From the NCBI GenBank assembly GCA_014905825.1, contig JACGCN010000022.1:310001-374000 (forward strand): a DNA stretch of 64,000 nt, read 5' to 3'. Of the stretch, positions 1 to 10,343 are shown in pieces. A program made the translations under genes and the position numbers. The stretch comes from Lyophyllum atratum (Eukaryota; Basidiomycota; Agaricomycetes; Agaricales; Lyophyllaceae). Numbering within the stretch: position 1 is the first letter of the stretch; every line of letters begins with the position of its first letter. Below the pieces are notes generated by a model. It made no database searches and had not been told where the DNA came from. It worked only from the letters and a program-made list of their open reading frames with translations.

Positions 1-165
1 GGAACTTCTTGACGACGACGCCGCAACAATGCAGCTAAAGCTTTTTCTTGAGGAGCGTCAAACGCGTGGCGCAGTTTTGCAAGAGCTTCATCTTCGCGGA
101 TGCCTAACGACGGCAGGAACTGTGGCAGGTTTTTACCCTTTGGCGGCGATGGTAGACTGGGATGG
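1..165 (-). CDS. Unidentified gene fragment running off the left edge
   Basis: The minus strand is open from about 165 to the window edge. It reads as an ordinary soluble protein with segments such as PSPPKGKNLPQFLPSLGIRE and EDEALAKLRHAFDAPQEKAL, followed by an Arg-rich stretch. The upstream end falls near a possible acceptor (cccag at about 155-159), so this is probably an internal or second exon. No family is recognised. The LysM gene begins about 420 bp away on the same strand, and the bases between (166-586) show no convincing coding sequence. It could still be a chance open frame. Confidence 0.35.
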
Positions 166-586
166 TTCTTCCTAGGTTGCTTATCAGTGTTGTAGAATTA
201 ATCGCTGGAGAATGTAGACCAGGTTGTAAATACTTTCAATCCATGACTCAGCCTATGCATCTCCTGCCACATGCGCGTTTGCCCGTCAAAACAAGTGACG
301 TTCGTGAAGATTCTGCGGGCTACATCTCCAGTTCAAGATCATCCACTGCATCAGAGAGACTCCTGATTCTGCGTTGGAGCTCAGAGCAACCACAGCTATA
401 CGCTCGAGAATTGCACAATCAGTGACATACTCACTTTTCTCTTGATATTTTCCAAATAAAAACTCGTTCACAATTCGAAAGTACATGCAAATTCAAAACT
501 ACTCAATCCCTTAATACACACAATGCGCCCAAAAATGGTATCCGAACATATCCTAACATTCCCTGTCCAAACCGAACCACGGCGTT

Positions 587-1243
587 TCAGCGAACATAAA
601 CGGGAGCGGTCGCGACGCATAAAACCTGGACAGAAAGTATGAGCAAACACAATCGAGCATCAAACGCATTCATGCGCACCTCTCCTGGATAGATGTTAGC
701 GCACTCCGCGTCAACGTTAGCGTTGTTCGCCCTTAGGATATCCAAGGTTATAGCAGCGTCCTCCAGGATGACGGCGCAGCTATCCCCGTCTTCAACACGG
801 CGAACAGTGGTGCAGTCTCGTCCTACAGCCCCGAGACAAAGGATCTGTAGGCAGGACAATTCACGTTACTTGATAAACTGGCAAGGCAAGCTGCTGCTCG
901 TTACCTGGCCGACGAATAGGTTGTCACAGGCGTCATCGACGGTGGGGTTGCTGATCAAAAGCTGGTACCTTCAGCGTGTTAAAGCATGGTGAGCTCTGGT
1001 TTTTCAATTCTGATAATTTGCGTATGGAAGACTCACGTCGAAGCGTTCTGCGCGAAGGAAATGGCGTCGCAGGTGTCGCCGGGCACCACTTCGTAGGTGC
1101 GACTGCAGGCCCTGGACACGAGCGGGGTTGCAGCAGCTAATTGTCGGTGAAGTCAGCAATGTGCTCGCCGGACATAGTGAGTTGCATTTACCCATATAAG
1201 CACCAGTGGCGACGAGAGCGGTGAGGTAGACGCGAGCAAACAT
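587..1243 (-). CDS. Secreted protein with two LysM domains (LysM effector type)
   Basis: Five exons can be joined by eye. The first encodes a hydrophobic signal peptide (MFARVYLTALVATGAYM...), split by a phase-1 intron. LysM 1 reads CSRTYEVVPGDTCDAISFAQ, then TYQLLISNPTVDDACDNLFV. LysM 2 reads VEDGDSCAVILEDAAITLDI, then LRANNANVDAECANIYPGEV. Each repeat keeps the GDTC/GDSC turn, the buried Asn-Pro/Asn-Ala segment and the paired cysteines of fungal LysM modules. The protein ends about ten residues after the second domain (LCVATAPVYVR), for a total near 150 residues. Fungal LysM proteins of this size bind chitin oligomers outside the cell and can shield hyphae or mask chitin from hosts or competitors. 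The role here is inferred from architecture only. The start is the only in-frame ATG before the signal peptide. Confidence 0.88.
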
Positions 1244-2732
1244 TCTTAACTGAGGGAGAGGCTTGAGAGAATGACGAAGAGAGGTAATTGTTCAAATTGC
1301 TTTGGACAATGAAAAAATCATAGCACGACGAACTCACCTTTATACCTCCAGGATGGTCCCCGGAGGGGGTAGCCGACCTGACTCTTGTGGATTACCACGC
1401 TATGAGCTGGGTATGCGTAGATTTGACTCGCCTGTTCGTGAGAGATATCAAGAGCACACGCGGGCGGCGGGGATATGCCGTTGAAGAATACTGAGTCGCG
1501 CGCCTAACAATCAAAGAAGGCGCTAGGAGAACGCTGGAGAAAGGCTCCGTGCTGGACGGTGCGACTATGTCGGCTCCTGCGAGCGCTGCTATGAGGCTCC
1601 GAGCTCTTCAACTGGAGCTGAAAAACATCAAGTCATTTACTGTGTGAGAAGGTCCACAAATTAGAATTCCCGATTCATCATGGATAATGGAAGTAAGTAA
1701 CCTCCGAGTCGATGCGCGGCGTGATCTACCGTTCAACTCCTCGATGACTCGAAGGCTGAAGCCTGAAGTTGAAGAAAACATAGCGCCCATCAGTCTATTC
1801 ACATCAGCGCTTCCGAGTCGCGCCAGTCACGGTTCCTGCCCAGTGCCCGCGTGAGGCCGAACGCGCGTGCATGTGCCCAGTCGCGACTCCTCACTCCTGC
1901 ATGGATGATGGAGGTAAGTAACTTCGATGCGCCTACCGTTCGACTCCTCGATGACTCGAAGGCTGAAGCTAGAGAAAACATAGGGCCCATCATCAGTCTA
2001 TCCAAATCCGAAGCGCTTCGCGTCCGTCACGGTTCCTGCCCAGTGCCCGCGTGAGGCCGAACGCGCTTGCATGTGACCAGTCGCGACTCACTCCTGCCAC
2101 TGCCAGTCCTGGTATCGGATCCGAGTGTCGGAACGCGTCAAAGGCTTGCTTTCCCATGATGAGCACAGAGAAGCGGGTGCTGCAGTGTGCATCGAACTTA
2201 GGGAGGCTCGAAAGGAATGTCATGATAGCGGCCTTCGCCGTTAAGTTTGACTTGGGAACAGGCAGCTGGACCATTCCTCGCGGACCCGAATCCTTCTTCA
2301 AACCACAAGCAGATCTAGTATACTTGACAAATCGATATCGCCATCGCAGTTTAACCTGCCCAAATCAACGATTCATGATCAATGATAAATTTAAACACAC
2401 ACCCCAGTACGACGCCAGTACACCACACCCAAAGTATATACACAACATATCCTACATACACATTCATCAAGACTATTCGTAAGCACTCCCCACCCCACCC
2501 CACCCCATACTAGTACTCGCACACCAAAAAAAGTACACGCCCGCCCCCTCCAACGGGTGAACTATGATACAACAATCAATAAGTAGATAAAGCAGAATAT
2601 ACAACCACATCGTATGGGTAAACCGGGACCCCCCAGCACGCCTGGGAGCCCCCTCGAACTCCACTACCGCCGGAGTCCGAAGCACAACTCAACGTCCGCT
2701 TCGCATATGCATTGGATCCAGACGCCTTAGAT
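1244..2732. other. Intergenic stretch, no supported gene
   Basis: This lies between the divergent ends of the LysM and carrier genes. Apart from the diverged tandem duplication at 1680-2100 there is only low-complexity sequence, including C-rich runs near 2480-2510. The short open frames here have no conserved residues or splice structure, and nothing further is seen. Confidence 0.5.
1680..2100 (+). repeat. Diverged tandem duplication, about 205-225 bp unit
   Basis: Two consecutive copies share blocks in the same order. Block one is ctcctcgatgactcgaaggc, at about 1737 and 1943. Block two is acggttcctgcccagtgccc, at about 1829 and 2029, followed by a near-identical stretch through gtgaggccgaacgcg. 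Small indels separate the copies. No coding frame runs through both, so it looks like an intergenic duplication with no assigned function. Confidence 0.75.
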
Positions 2733-4320
2733 TCAGACCAGCGTAAGCCCCTTCGCCCTCGAAAAGTCCACAAGATTCTTCAGCTGCTCGAGCGTCAAGA
2801 AGATCAGAATGGTGGTGGGCTGCAGACGCGACCAGGCGGGGAGCCAGCCCTTGAACATGAACATGGCGCCTTCGTTTCTCAGCGAGGTCTTGATCACGCC
2901 CATCGTCGACTACATCGGATCCCAACATTAGGAGGTGGGGGGAAGCGAGGGGGAGGGGGAAGGGGGACGTACGTTTGACCCGGGGCCGGAGGCGTTCATT
3001 ATGCGACTCTGCCGAACGTGTCAGTATTAGTTGATGGGGAGGACGGAGGATGGAGAGTGGGACGGACCTTGAGGACATCGGCAGGCGAGCAGACGGTCGT
3101 TGCGACTGTGCCCTATACGACGATAACAAAGATTATGAGTTGGCGACGAGGTTAAGTGAGAAGGGACGTACGGCGGCGAAACTGGCGGTGAAATGGCAGT
3201 AGATGTTGTCGTCAAAGTATTTCGTCTTCAGGAGTTCTGACTTGAAGAAGTCGTAACTGCACAAAAACGATGAAAAGGGCGCATATAACGGGTCGATTGG
3301 TGTACGTACGATGCGAGTTGACTCGCGTTCATGAGGATGGCTCGGAACACATTCGGGCCGACGCCCCGACCAAGGGACGTGATTCCTTCCTCACGGACCA
3401 TCTACAATCAGAAATCATCAGTATCCGCAGAACAGAACGTCGTCCTGCGCGCATCTATGGGAGCATGACGTAGGGCACACGACCCAACAAGAAGGCACCG
3501 ATCACATCACATGCACCCCCTGATGTCAAAACGCGGGGAAAGGCGAGGCGCTTACCCTGAACAAGGCATCGAAGCAGTGCTTGTAATTGAACCGCTTCTC
3601 GGGTGGTTTCGCAAAGTCGCCTTGCAGCCGGACCATGACGATCTCTGCAAAGGGGGGTGAGGGTGAGGAGATGTGGAGTAGTAGTGTGTCAAATCAAAGG
3701 GGTGCGGTACCTCCGGGATTCCCGACGAATCCTGCAACACCTCCCGCTAGAGTCGAGGATGGGGGCGATCAGGGGGTGTACACAATAGGAGGCGGTGGTG
3801 GGGTACACACCCATGCTACCGGCCAAGGCGAGCTTCCACGCGGGCGCATCCTTCCCGGCTCCCAGCAGCTTCTTGCTCTCGTCATACGCGTAGAACCGGC
3901 ACATCGAGTACGACATTTGACGCATCCACGTTCCAGAGATTCCATCGAACAGACCGCGCACTCCTACACGCCGTAATCAGAGTGTGGTTGCGGGGTTCGC
4001 AGAGTGCGACGCAGACGTACCGGCAGTTCTATATGTCTTCTTTATACTCTCTATCATGCGTTTATCGCCGGAGGCTTGTAGTCGAACTTTCGTGAGATCT
4101 AGAGGGCTGCGGGGTAGCGCTGTTAATCGGATCCTCATCGCACGAGGGGACATGCAGCGTACTGAGTGATCGAAGCCGCAATGGTCGCCGCCAGGCCTGA
4201 ACACCCTTGTCAGATCCTCAACCCCCCACGCAGGAGACGATTCCACACACCTCCTAGCCACCATGGATAAGGGCGCTTCTTCGCTTCCGACTTTGCGATG
4301 GTATTAGCAGGAGACGACAT
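2733..4320 (-). CDS. Mitochondrial dicarboxylate-type carrier (SLC25 family)
   Basis: A multi-exon gene whose joined product has the three-fold mitochondrial carrier repeat. The signature Px[DE]xx[KR] is visible three times: HPLDLTKVRLQ (repeat 1), NPGEIVMVRLQ (repeat 2) and SPADVLKSRIMN (repeat 3). The start MSSPANTIAKSEAKKRPYPW is followed by the first transmembrane segment. Other family segments are GLFDGISGTWMRQMSYSMCR and GDFAKPPEKRFNYKHCFDAL. The end, FLTLEQLKNLV...RAKGLTLV, resembles dicarboxylate carriers (DIC1), which exchange malate or succinate for phosphate across the inner mitochondrial membrane. The substrate is inferred from overall likeness; oxaloacetate or oxoglutarate carriers are close relatives. 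Introns are 50-90 bp with good GT-AG ends, and one is a purine-rich run near 2935-2970. Length is about 300 residues, as expected. Confidence 0.9.
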
Positions 4321-5375
4321 AGCTAGGAGGGAGTAGAGTAGACTAGGTGGAGTCTGAATTGTTGGGAGTGGTAGGAGGCTGGTGAGGGTGAGCGCAGTAG
4401 ACAAGGATCGAGGCGATTATAAGTGAGGTGAGAAATAGCCGTGTCAACTCGGTGTCAACTGAAGCAAGCGGTCGGTTACTGTTGCAACTTGAACTTGAAC
4501 TTGAAGAGGATCGGGCCAAGTTCCGAAAATTCGCTGGGGGTATGAATGATATGGCGTGAATTCCCGAGAAAAGAACACAGTGAATAGGGACGTTGTCAAT
4601 CAAGACATCTGCATTGGTGAATGCTACCTCCCCCCGTGACCGGCCGAATGCGGCGCTCCGACCCCGTGGTCACTGGTCCTACCTCTAACCCTACCCTACT
4701 AGGCATGTAGGTACGTGGGGCCAAAACATCCCAGGTAAATCATAGCTGTACGCTAGTGTGTACCCCCCTCTGCGCTCCCGTCTTATCCCGATATCTGAAA
4801 TGGACATGAACGACAGTCTCACGATGATGGTGATGGGGGCGTCCTAATCAGTCGGCCGACGCGCGAGAGCGACGATCCTGGGAAGCGTGCGGAGTTGTGT
4901 TGGACACCAGAAGAACCAAGGGCGCGCCCACGTATATTCGTCGCCGCAGAGAAGGGTAGCGTCGCCCGGTGCCGAACTCGGTCATCGTCGAAGGTGAAGC
5001 TACACCTGGGCGGCCATCCGCATCCTAGCACTTGGATTGGGGGCACCACTACGGCATACCAAAATGATGCAAGGCTGCTTAAATCCGCGAAGAACACCTA
5101 TGTATACCTGTCAGCGACAATCAGATTGTGACGAAAAATCAGGTGTACCGGCCGACAGAAGCTCGAGAACCCGGCCTGCTAAAAACTAGTCACAAGGCTT
5201 TGAACGCCCCACTCCTTGGCACTATGGCATTGGGGCGCGCGTTAACACAGCAAGTTCAGTCGTCGAAGAATAAAAAAAAGAGGGATAGTATCAACCAATC
5301 ATGATCTTTGCCATCTCAAGTTTTTTTTTCGATCGCGCTCCATCAGATGATGGTCCGTGCGCACCTGAAAAAAGG
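4321..5375. other. Intergenic region, no supported gene
   Basis: This lies upstream of both the carrier (minus) and the U2 gene (plus), so it contains their promoters. Short open frames on both strands show no recognisable protein features. No repeat or RNA gene was recognised before the U2 TATA box. Confidence 0.5.
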
Positions 5376-5381
5376 TATAAA
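5376..5381 (+). promoter_or_regulatory. TATA box of the U2 snRNA gene
   Basis: The hexamer TATAAA lies 27 bases before the inferred 5' end of the U2 transcript at 5403. That spacing suits RNA polymerase II initiation, which transcribes U2 in fungi. No second snRNA-specific element was recognised. Confidence 0.6.
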
Positions 5382-5402
5382 GGGCTACCCCGCTCATCGT
5401 GA

Positions 5403-5588
5403 ATCCTTACCACTCTGGCCTTTTGGCTTAGATCAAGTGTAGTATCTGTTCTTAATAGTTTAACCACTATTATGGAGGCACCGCCTCCATTCTTGGTTAT
5501 CTAATTTTTGCCGCCCTTGTCCTCTGTGCTCTGCTTGCAACACGGAGGCGCGATGACCTTGCTGCTGCAGTATTGGCTTGTGTCGTCG
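5403..5588 (+). ncRNA. U2: U2 spliceosomal small nuclear RNA
   Basis: The 5' part contains the near-invariant U2 block ggccttttggcttagatcaa followed by gtgtagtatctgttctta. This includes the branch-site recognition hexamer GTAGTA at 5439-5444. Stem-loop IIa follows (atagt/actat, about 5454-5469). Stem IIb is a perfect hairpin, GGAGGC-ACC-GCCTCC, at 5474-5488. The Sm-protein site is AATTTTTG at 5503-5510. Stem-loop III pairs cctctgtg (5521-5528) with cacggagg (5541-5548). Stem-loop IV pairs gatgac (5552-5557) with gtcgtc (5582-5587) and keeps TGCAGTA in its loop, the U2B''/U2A' binding side. Length is about 186 nt, like fission yeast and metazoan U2 and unlike the long budding-yeast form. U2 pairs with the intron branch site during pre-mRNA splicing. 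Protein frames overlapping it are spurious. Confidence 0.95.
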
Positions 5589-5589
5589 G

Positions 5590-6720
5590 GGGATCTCCCT
5601 TCTCTCTTTTTCCTGTTATTTGGTCGCTTGTCATTTGATGAAGTGATAGAATGCAGGAAATGGACGGTCGTGGATTGGTTTGCTTCGTGTCTAGTAGTAG
5701 CAGTTCCTGGAACTGTGCCGGAGTAAATGTACCTTGTGCTGTATCTTCTACTTCGTTGCTTGTTGACGTCCATAGCGGTTGCGCTATCAAGGGGTATTTT
5801 CACTGCATCGAGATGTATAATTTATGTTCTGGTTATCACGAATTGTAGTCACTCTCGCTAATATACATTTTGTACTGCGTTACGAAGCATCTCGACCTTT
5901 CCAAGCCCATGCAAACCATATTCAGTCAACGCCGCTGTTCCCCACCCCCAATGATCACACGTTCTTCCGGGACAGGACAGATCGATCATACCCCGCATAT
6001 AAGTAAGTGATATAAGGCGTCGTCTCTGCCTCACCAAAGCCAGCAAGCATGGTGTAACAATCCAACAGTTGACCTCGATTGACACATGCGGCGCCCGGTC
6101 TGTACTCGGGTTCGATGCCTGGTCAGAAACCTCTCGAAGACATCGATCTCTTTTTTTTGTCTGGTCGAATCAGGATTTTCAAACCATCGGGTGTATATAT
6201 CTCGTGTAGTCTCTTAGATCCCTCGTTGAATGTATAATGGATTGGACAGACTGCGGCCGGCGCTGGTTGGACCATCTCGATATCAACATCAAGGGATTTA
6301 CACGGCTGTAGCCTGTCCAGTGTCAGAGTGAAGATCCGACCCCGGGGCGCCCGAGATATACACATCCGTACGGATCCTGCAACACCAAATCGATAACGAT
6401 GCATCCCCTCTCCCCGTCCAAGCTATCCATACCAGTCCTAACGTTCTCGAGATGGCACGAAATTTCTCGAAAAGGAATGACGTCCATCCATCTGCCGGTT
6501 GTTTGTCGCCGTTTACCAACGCCCCCCGTCCGTCCGGGGTAACGCTGCATCCTCGTTGATTGCTCGTTGAAACAAGCACGCCACAGGAAACTGTACAGGA
6601 CCACTGATGCCCATCTCTTCGTGACGGACACCGAGTTACCCTTCCTCCCATAACCACCCGCGGTTCTGATCTTGCTCTTTCTCGTTCTCTTCCAACTTCC
6701 ACTTAGTGCCACCCCGACCG
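5590..6720. other. Intergenic region, no supported gene
   Basis: It contains the 3' flank of U2 and the upstream region of the hydrolase at 6722. Open frames of 60-134 codons on the minus strand lack conserved features. A tRNA-like B box near 6105-6115 was considered and rejected. Confidence 0.45.
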
Positions 6721-6721
6721 T

Positions 6722-8253
6722 ATGATGTCAGGGACATCGATAACTGGGCACACGACCCCAGAAGGCGGCACCTCCAAAGATGTTATAGGGCCTGGGGAAC
6801 CGATGAGCAAGGGCAAGACCAAGCACCCCGCGACGAAGCTCCTGCTCAAGGCGCACCTCCTCCTCTTGGGGCTCGCGCTGGCGTATGGCGCGATCGTGCT
6901 GATGGTCCTGACGCCGTGGGTGCAGACGCAGTACGTCTTATCACTTTCCTTTGTTTTTTTTTTGGTGGGGAGACTGATTTGGGTGTGGGTAGTGTGGTGT
7001 ATGCGCATAGGATTGATTGGTTTGGGTATAATGGGTTTGATCATCCTGAGAATTACGGGCTTGCGCGTGAGTCGCAGCATCCCTCTTCTTGTACAGGAAA
7101 GAAAATCCGATACCTCGTACAGCCGGAAAGACGGTGAACCTGCACCTGAAAGCCGCAGACAACACCACCCTGGGCGCATGGTTCATCTTCTCCGAGCCCT
7201 TCTACCGCACCCTCCCCTTCCCCCCCTCCTCACCCCCCTCCCCCCACGAGCGCGAATCCCAAAACGCCGCCCGCATCCGTCTTGCCCTAGCCCACTCCCC
7301 CACCCTCCTCTTCCTGCACGGCAACACCGGCACCCGCGCCCTCCCCCTCCGCACCGCCCTCTACACCGCCCTCACCTCCCGCCTCCACACCAACATCCTC
7401 GCGCTCGACTACCGCGGATTCGGCGACTCCTCCGGCCACCCCTCCGTCTCCGGCGTCGCCCTAGATGCCCTTGCCGCGTGGGAGTACCTTGTGGGGATGG
7501 GCGCGGAGGAGGGGAGGGTGGTGGTGGTGGGGCATAGTCTGGGGACGGCGGTGGCGGGGTTGTTGGGGGCGAGGTTGGGGAGGGAGGGGGTGGGGGTGGG
7601 GGGGATGGTGTTGTTGAGTGGGTTTTCGTCGATTGGGTATTTGATGGGGCAGTATTATCTGTTTGGGGTGGTGCCGTTGTTGAAGCCGTTGGCGGCGTTG
7701 CCGTTTGTCCCGCGTGAGTTGTTTTGGTGTCTTTCTTGTGGGTTGGATATGGTGCTGATGGAGGGGTAGGCGTGTTGACGTGGTCGATTGCGCATAATTT
7801 CGATACGCTGACGTTGGTGCCCGTACGTCTCTTTCTTCACTTTTCGTTGGGATAGGGATCTGACTTGGGTATATGCATACACAGGACATAAAATGCTCCG
7901 TCCTCGTCGCACACGCCGAAGACGACTGGGACATCTCCCACACCCACTCCTCCGTCATATTCAACGCCCTCCTCGACCCCTACCTCCCCCCCTCCCCCTC
8001 CCCCTCCCTCCTCCCTCTCCCTAATTCCTCCTCCCCCTGGCACACCCTGACGACGCATCAGGCGGCGCGGGCGGTGCAGAGGGCGGCGCTGGTCACACGG
8101 ACGGAGGTGGAGCATTTTGGGGTGCTGGATGAGTTTAGGGATGGGGAGGGGAGGAGGATTGCGCTGTTGAAGACGAGGAGGGGGGGGCATGATATTGGGA
8201 GGATGGAGGGGGTGCAGGATGTGATTGGGAGGATGTTTGGGTTGGTTGATTAG
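6722..8253 (+). CDS. ABHD12-like membrane-anchored alpha/beta hydrolase
   Basis: Exon 1 encodes a cytosolic start (MMSGTSITGH...) and one strong transmembrane helix, LLLLGLALAYGAIVLMVLTP. Later exons form an alpha/beta-hydrolase fold. The oxyanion region is LLFLHGNTGTRALPLR, followed by the conserved LALDYRGFGDSSG. The nucleophile elbow is VVVGHSLGTAVAG, with Ser as nucleophile. The acid is in LVAHAEDDWDISH and the catalytic His in KTRRGGHDIGR near the C terminus. The order TM helix, YGLA-N linker and lipase-like core matches ABHD12/Bem46-type proteins, serine hydrolases of monoacylglycerols or lysophospholipids in membranes. The exact substrate is inferred. Exon 2 (about 6995-7064) joins with a weak acceptor near 7103. 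The coding strand switches abruptly from C-rich to G-rich near 7490 and again near 8060. Confidence 0.85.
7190..7660 (+). other. Abrupt C-rich to G-rich switch inside one exon, with G-quadruplex-type runs
   Basis: From about 7190 to 7485 nearly every codon of the hydrolase ends in C and the strand carries long pyrimidine runs. From about 7490 to 7660 nearly every codon ends in G and the strand carries many runs of three to seven G. The G-run density near 7500-7610 fits intramolecular quadruplex formation. The reading frame is intact across the switch. Confidence 0.7.
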
Positions 8254-8754
8254 ATTAGATGTGGGATACCCAGAGCTGGGCTAGGCCTTTCGCTCGTTGT
8301 GTTGTTAGTGTAGATGTATTCTAGACTGTCCTGTAATCCTAATCTGTAATGTTTGCTATCGATATCCTTCACTCGCAGCCCGAGAGACAATAAAACACAA
8401 TCCCGGAACCATGTGACATGCATACCCGAGCTCGAATGTGCCCTGGTTTTATTGTCTCCCCCGACATCCTCGCCCGATTCGCCAACGGGGAATGTATCAC
8501 CGCAGAGGCGAGAACAATAGCCTCGTGGCAGGACGCGGAGGGAAGACGAGAAGCCTGGAGGCTGGAGCCGAACAGCTGACCCGGCCGGGACCCACCTAAG
8601 CCTATGGGGCCTTTTTGTTCTGCGGCGTATGTAAACTGGCCAGCAGGACTTGTATACTTACCCACTTTGACTTGGACCCACTGGTAGGCGTTCCGTCGTT
8701 GCGTGTCTCTTGTATCTTGTCTTGTACTTTCTCTGTACCCCCCCCTACGCCGCT

Positions 8755-10343
8755 ATGTCCACCACTACGGAAGAGAGGAAGATCGTGCTGTTCCCCGCCC
8801 CGCCGCCCACGACGAATGCACTGAGTGCAGCGCAGCGCATGCGGCTCGTGCGTTCGAGCAAGAAACTCGGGCGGATTCTGGGGATTACGCCCCACTTTGT
8901 CGACTGTCATGGTGTCGAGGAGGACGCGGGACCACTAGGTGGGTTCATCCTTCTCCTCTTCTTCGTGTCTTCTCTGCACCCCTTTCACCTGCTTCTTCCC
9001 TTCCCCGGTCTCGTCCAACTCCGAGCTACAACTAACGTGGCTTGTCTACTTGTACAGGCCCCTTTGCGTTCGACGACATGTCCCTTCGCTCCTCCTCCCG
9101 CGCCTCTATGGACTCCCACTTCCGCTCCTCATCCCTCTCATCCCGTGCAAGCACCGACTCCGCATCCTCAACCACCTCGTCATTCACATCCACATCCACC
9201 TCCAGCACCAGCTCGCGCAAATCGCTCCCGGCGCACGACACCTGGCCCGCGCGTAAACCACCTATGCTCCGCCTCGCACTCGCGGCGCCTCCTGACTTGG
9301 AGAGTATCCCTGCGTCTCCGGTGACACCGAGACCGAGATCTAGACCGAGACTCATGCACCGCCGCACGCCCCCGCTCGACGGCTCCCCTTCTTCCTCCCC
9401 TTCCTCCTCCCCTTCCCCTCCAGCCTCCTTATGCACAAACACAGACACAGACACGGAAGATCCAGAGAGCCCCCATCCCTCCCCCACCTTCACGATCCCC
9501 CACCCCGCCGCCCCCTCCATGCGCCGCGCCAAGATGGAGAGGCTCCGCCGTACACTGGGGGAGGGCGTGCCCCTGCGCCTCGTCTTCCCGCCTTCGCCTT
9601 CCTCTGACTCTGGTTCGGAGGAGGAGGAGGAGGGGTCGGAGCCGTCCTTGTCCCTTTCCTCAGGCTCTAGGAGCACGAGCGAGGAGAGTCTGCACACGCC
9701 CGGTCCGTCCCCCGTCTCCGAGTCGTTGGAGGAGGAGAAGGACCTGCCCCGGGTGCCCCACTCCCACATGCGTAGCACATCCAAGCTATCGACAAGGAGG
9801 AGGAAGAAGAGCGGGATCGCATACACCCGCGATTCCATGGTGGAAGGCGGGTCCTCCCCGCACCGCGCCCCGCGCGTGGTGGTGCCCCTTCCCAGTCCAG
9901 GGCTGGTGGCGAGTCGGCCTGCGCCGCCGCCGCCTCCTGGGTCGAAGGTGAGGAGGAGGGGGAGCGTGTTGAGGAAGCCTGTGCCGTTTTACCTTGCGCC
10001 TGCGCCACTGCCGAAGGACAAGCACTCCAAGCCCAAACCTACGCCCAATCCGAAGAAGGGGCCAACCAACCCGCCCATCGTCCCTTCCCATTCCCACCCC
10101 CGCTCGCGCTCGCACTCCTCAGGCTCGCACTCGCGGCTGGACGTGATACCCGAAAGCCCACTTGAGAAGAGCTCCGAGTGGTTCGGCGACGAGGATGGGT
10201 TTGACTTTGAGTATGTGGGGGAGGAGGAGGTGTTGGAGGCTGCGATGTGGGGGTGGGGGTATGCGGGTGTTATGGAAGGGGATGTTGGGGGAGCGGGGTA
10301 TGGGATGGGGAGGGGGCTGGCGAGGAGTTATGGGAGGGTGTGA
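8755..10343 (+). CDS. Ser/Pro-rich conserved fungal protein of unknown function
   Basis: Two exons. Exon 1 is 8755-8938 and starts MSTTTEERKIVLFPAP. The intron is 8939-9057. Exon 2 runs to the stop at 10341-10343, giving about 490 residues. Two ordered conserved-looking motifs stand out: RLVRSSKKLGRILGITPHFV near residues 30-50, and RRAKMERLRRTLGEGVPLRL near residue 215. Paired motifs like these recur in uncharacterised fungal proteins. The rest is low complexity: Ser/Thr-rich, Pro-rich, a Glu run and a basic stretch (LSTRRRKKSG). There is no signal peptide or membrane segment, so a cytosolic or nuclear scaffold role is plausible but unproven. The start is the first ATG after a pyrimidine-rich leader. 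The antisense open frame at 9032-9838 is its shadow. Confidence 0.8.

Noticed and set aside
35..585. Possible extra gene between the left-edge fragment and the LysM gene
   Set aside because: Frames at 162-425 and 286-486 are short, unsupported by splice sites and have no conserved residues.
4680..4700. Telomere-like ctaaccctaccctac
   Set aside because: A single short degenerate occurrence, not an array.
5497..5803. Overlapping 97-100-codon minus-strand frames
   Set aside because: They lie across the 3' half and flank of the U2 gene; the RNA explanation is much stronger.
6085..6125. tRNA-like B box (gggttcgatgcctgg)
   Set aside because: A five-base T-stem can be drawn, but no acceptor stem, anticodon arm or A box lies at the right distance upstream.
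7461..7964. 167-codon minus-strand frame rich in His and Pro
   Set aside because: Reverse complement of the G-rich half of the hydrolase exon, with no independent support.
9032..9838. 268-codon minus-strand frame
   Set aside because: Antisense shadow of the Ser/Pro-rich exon; the acidic Ser-rich composition is the reverse complement of the real codons.
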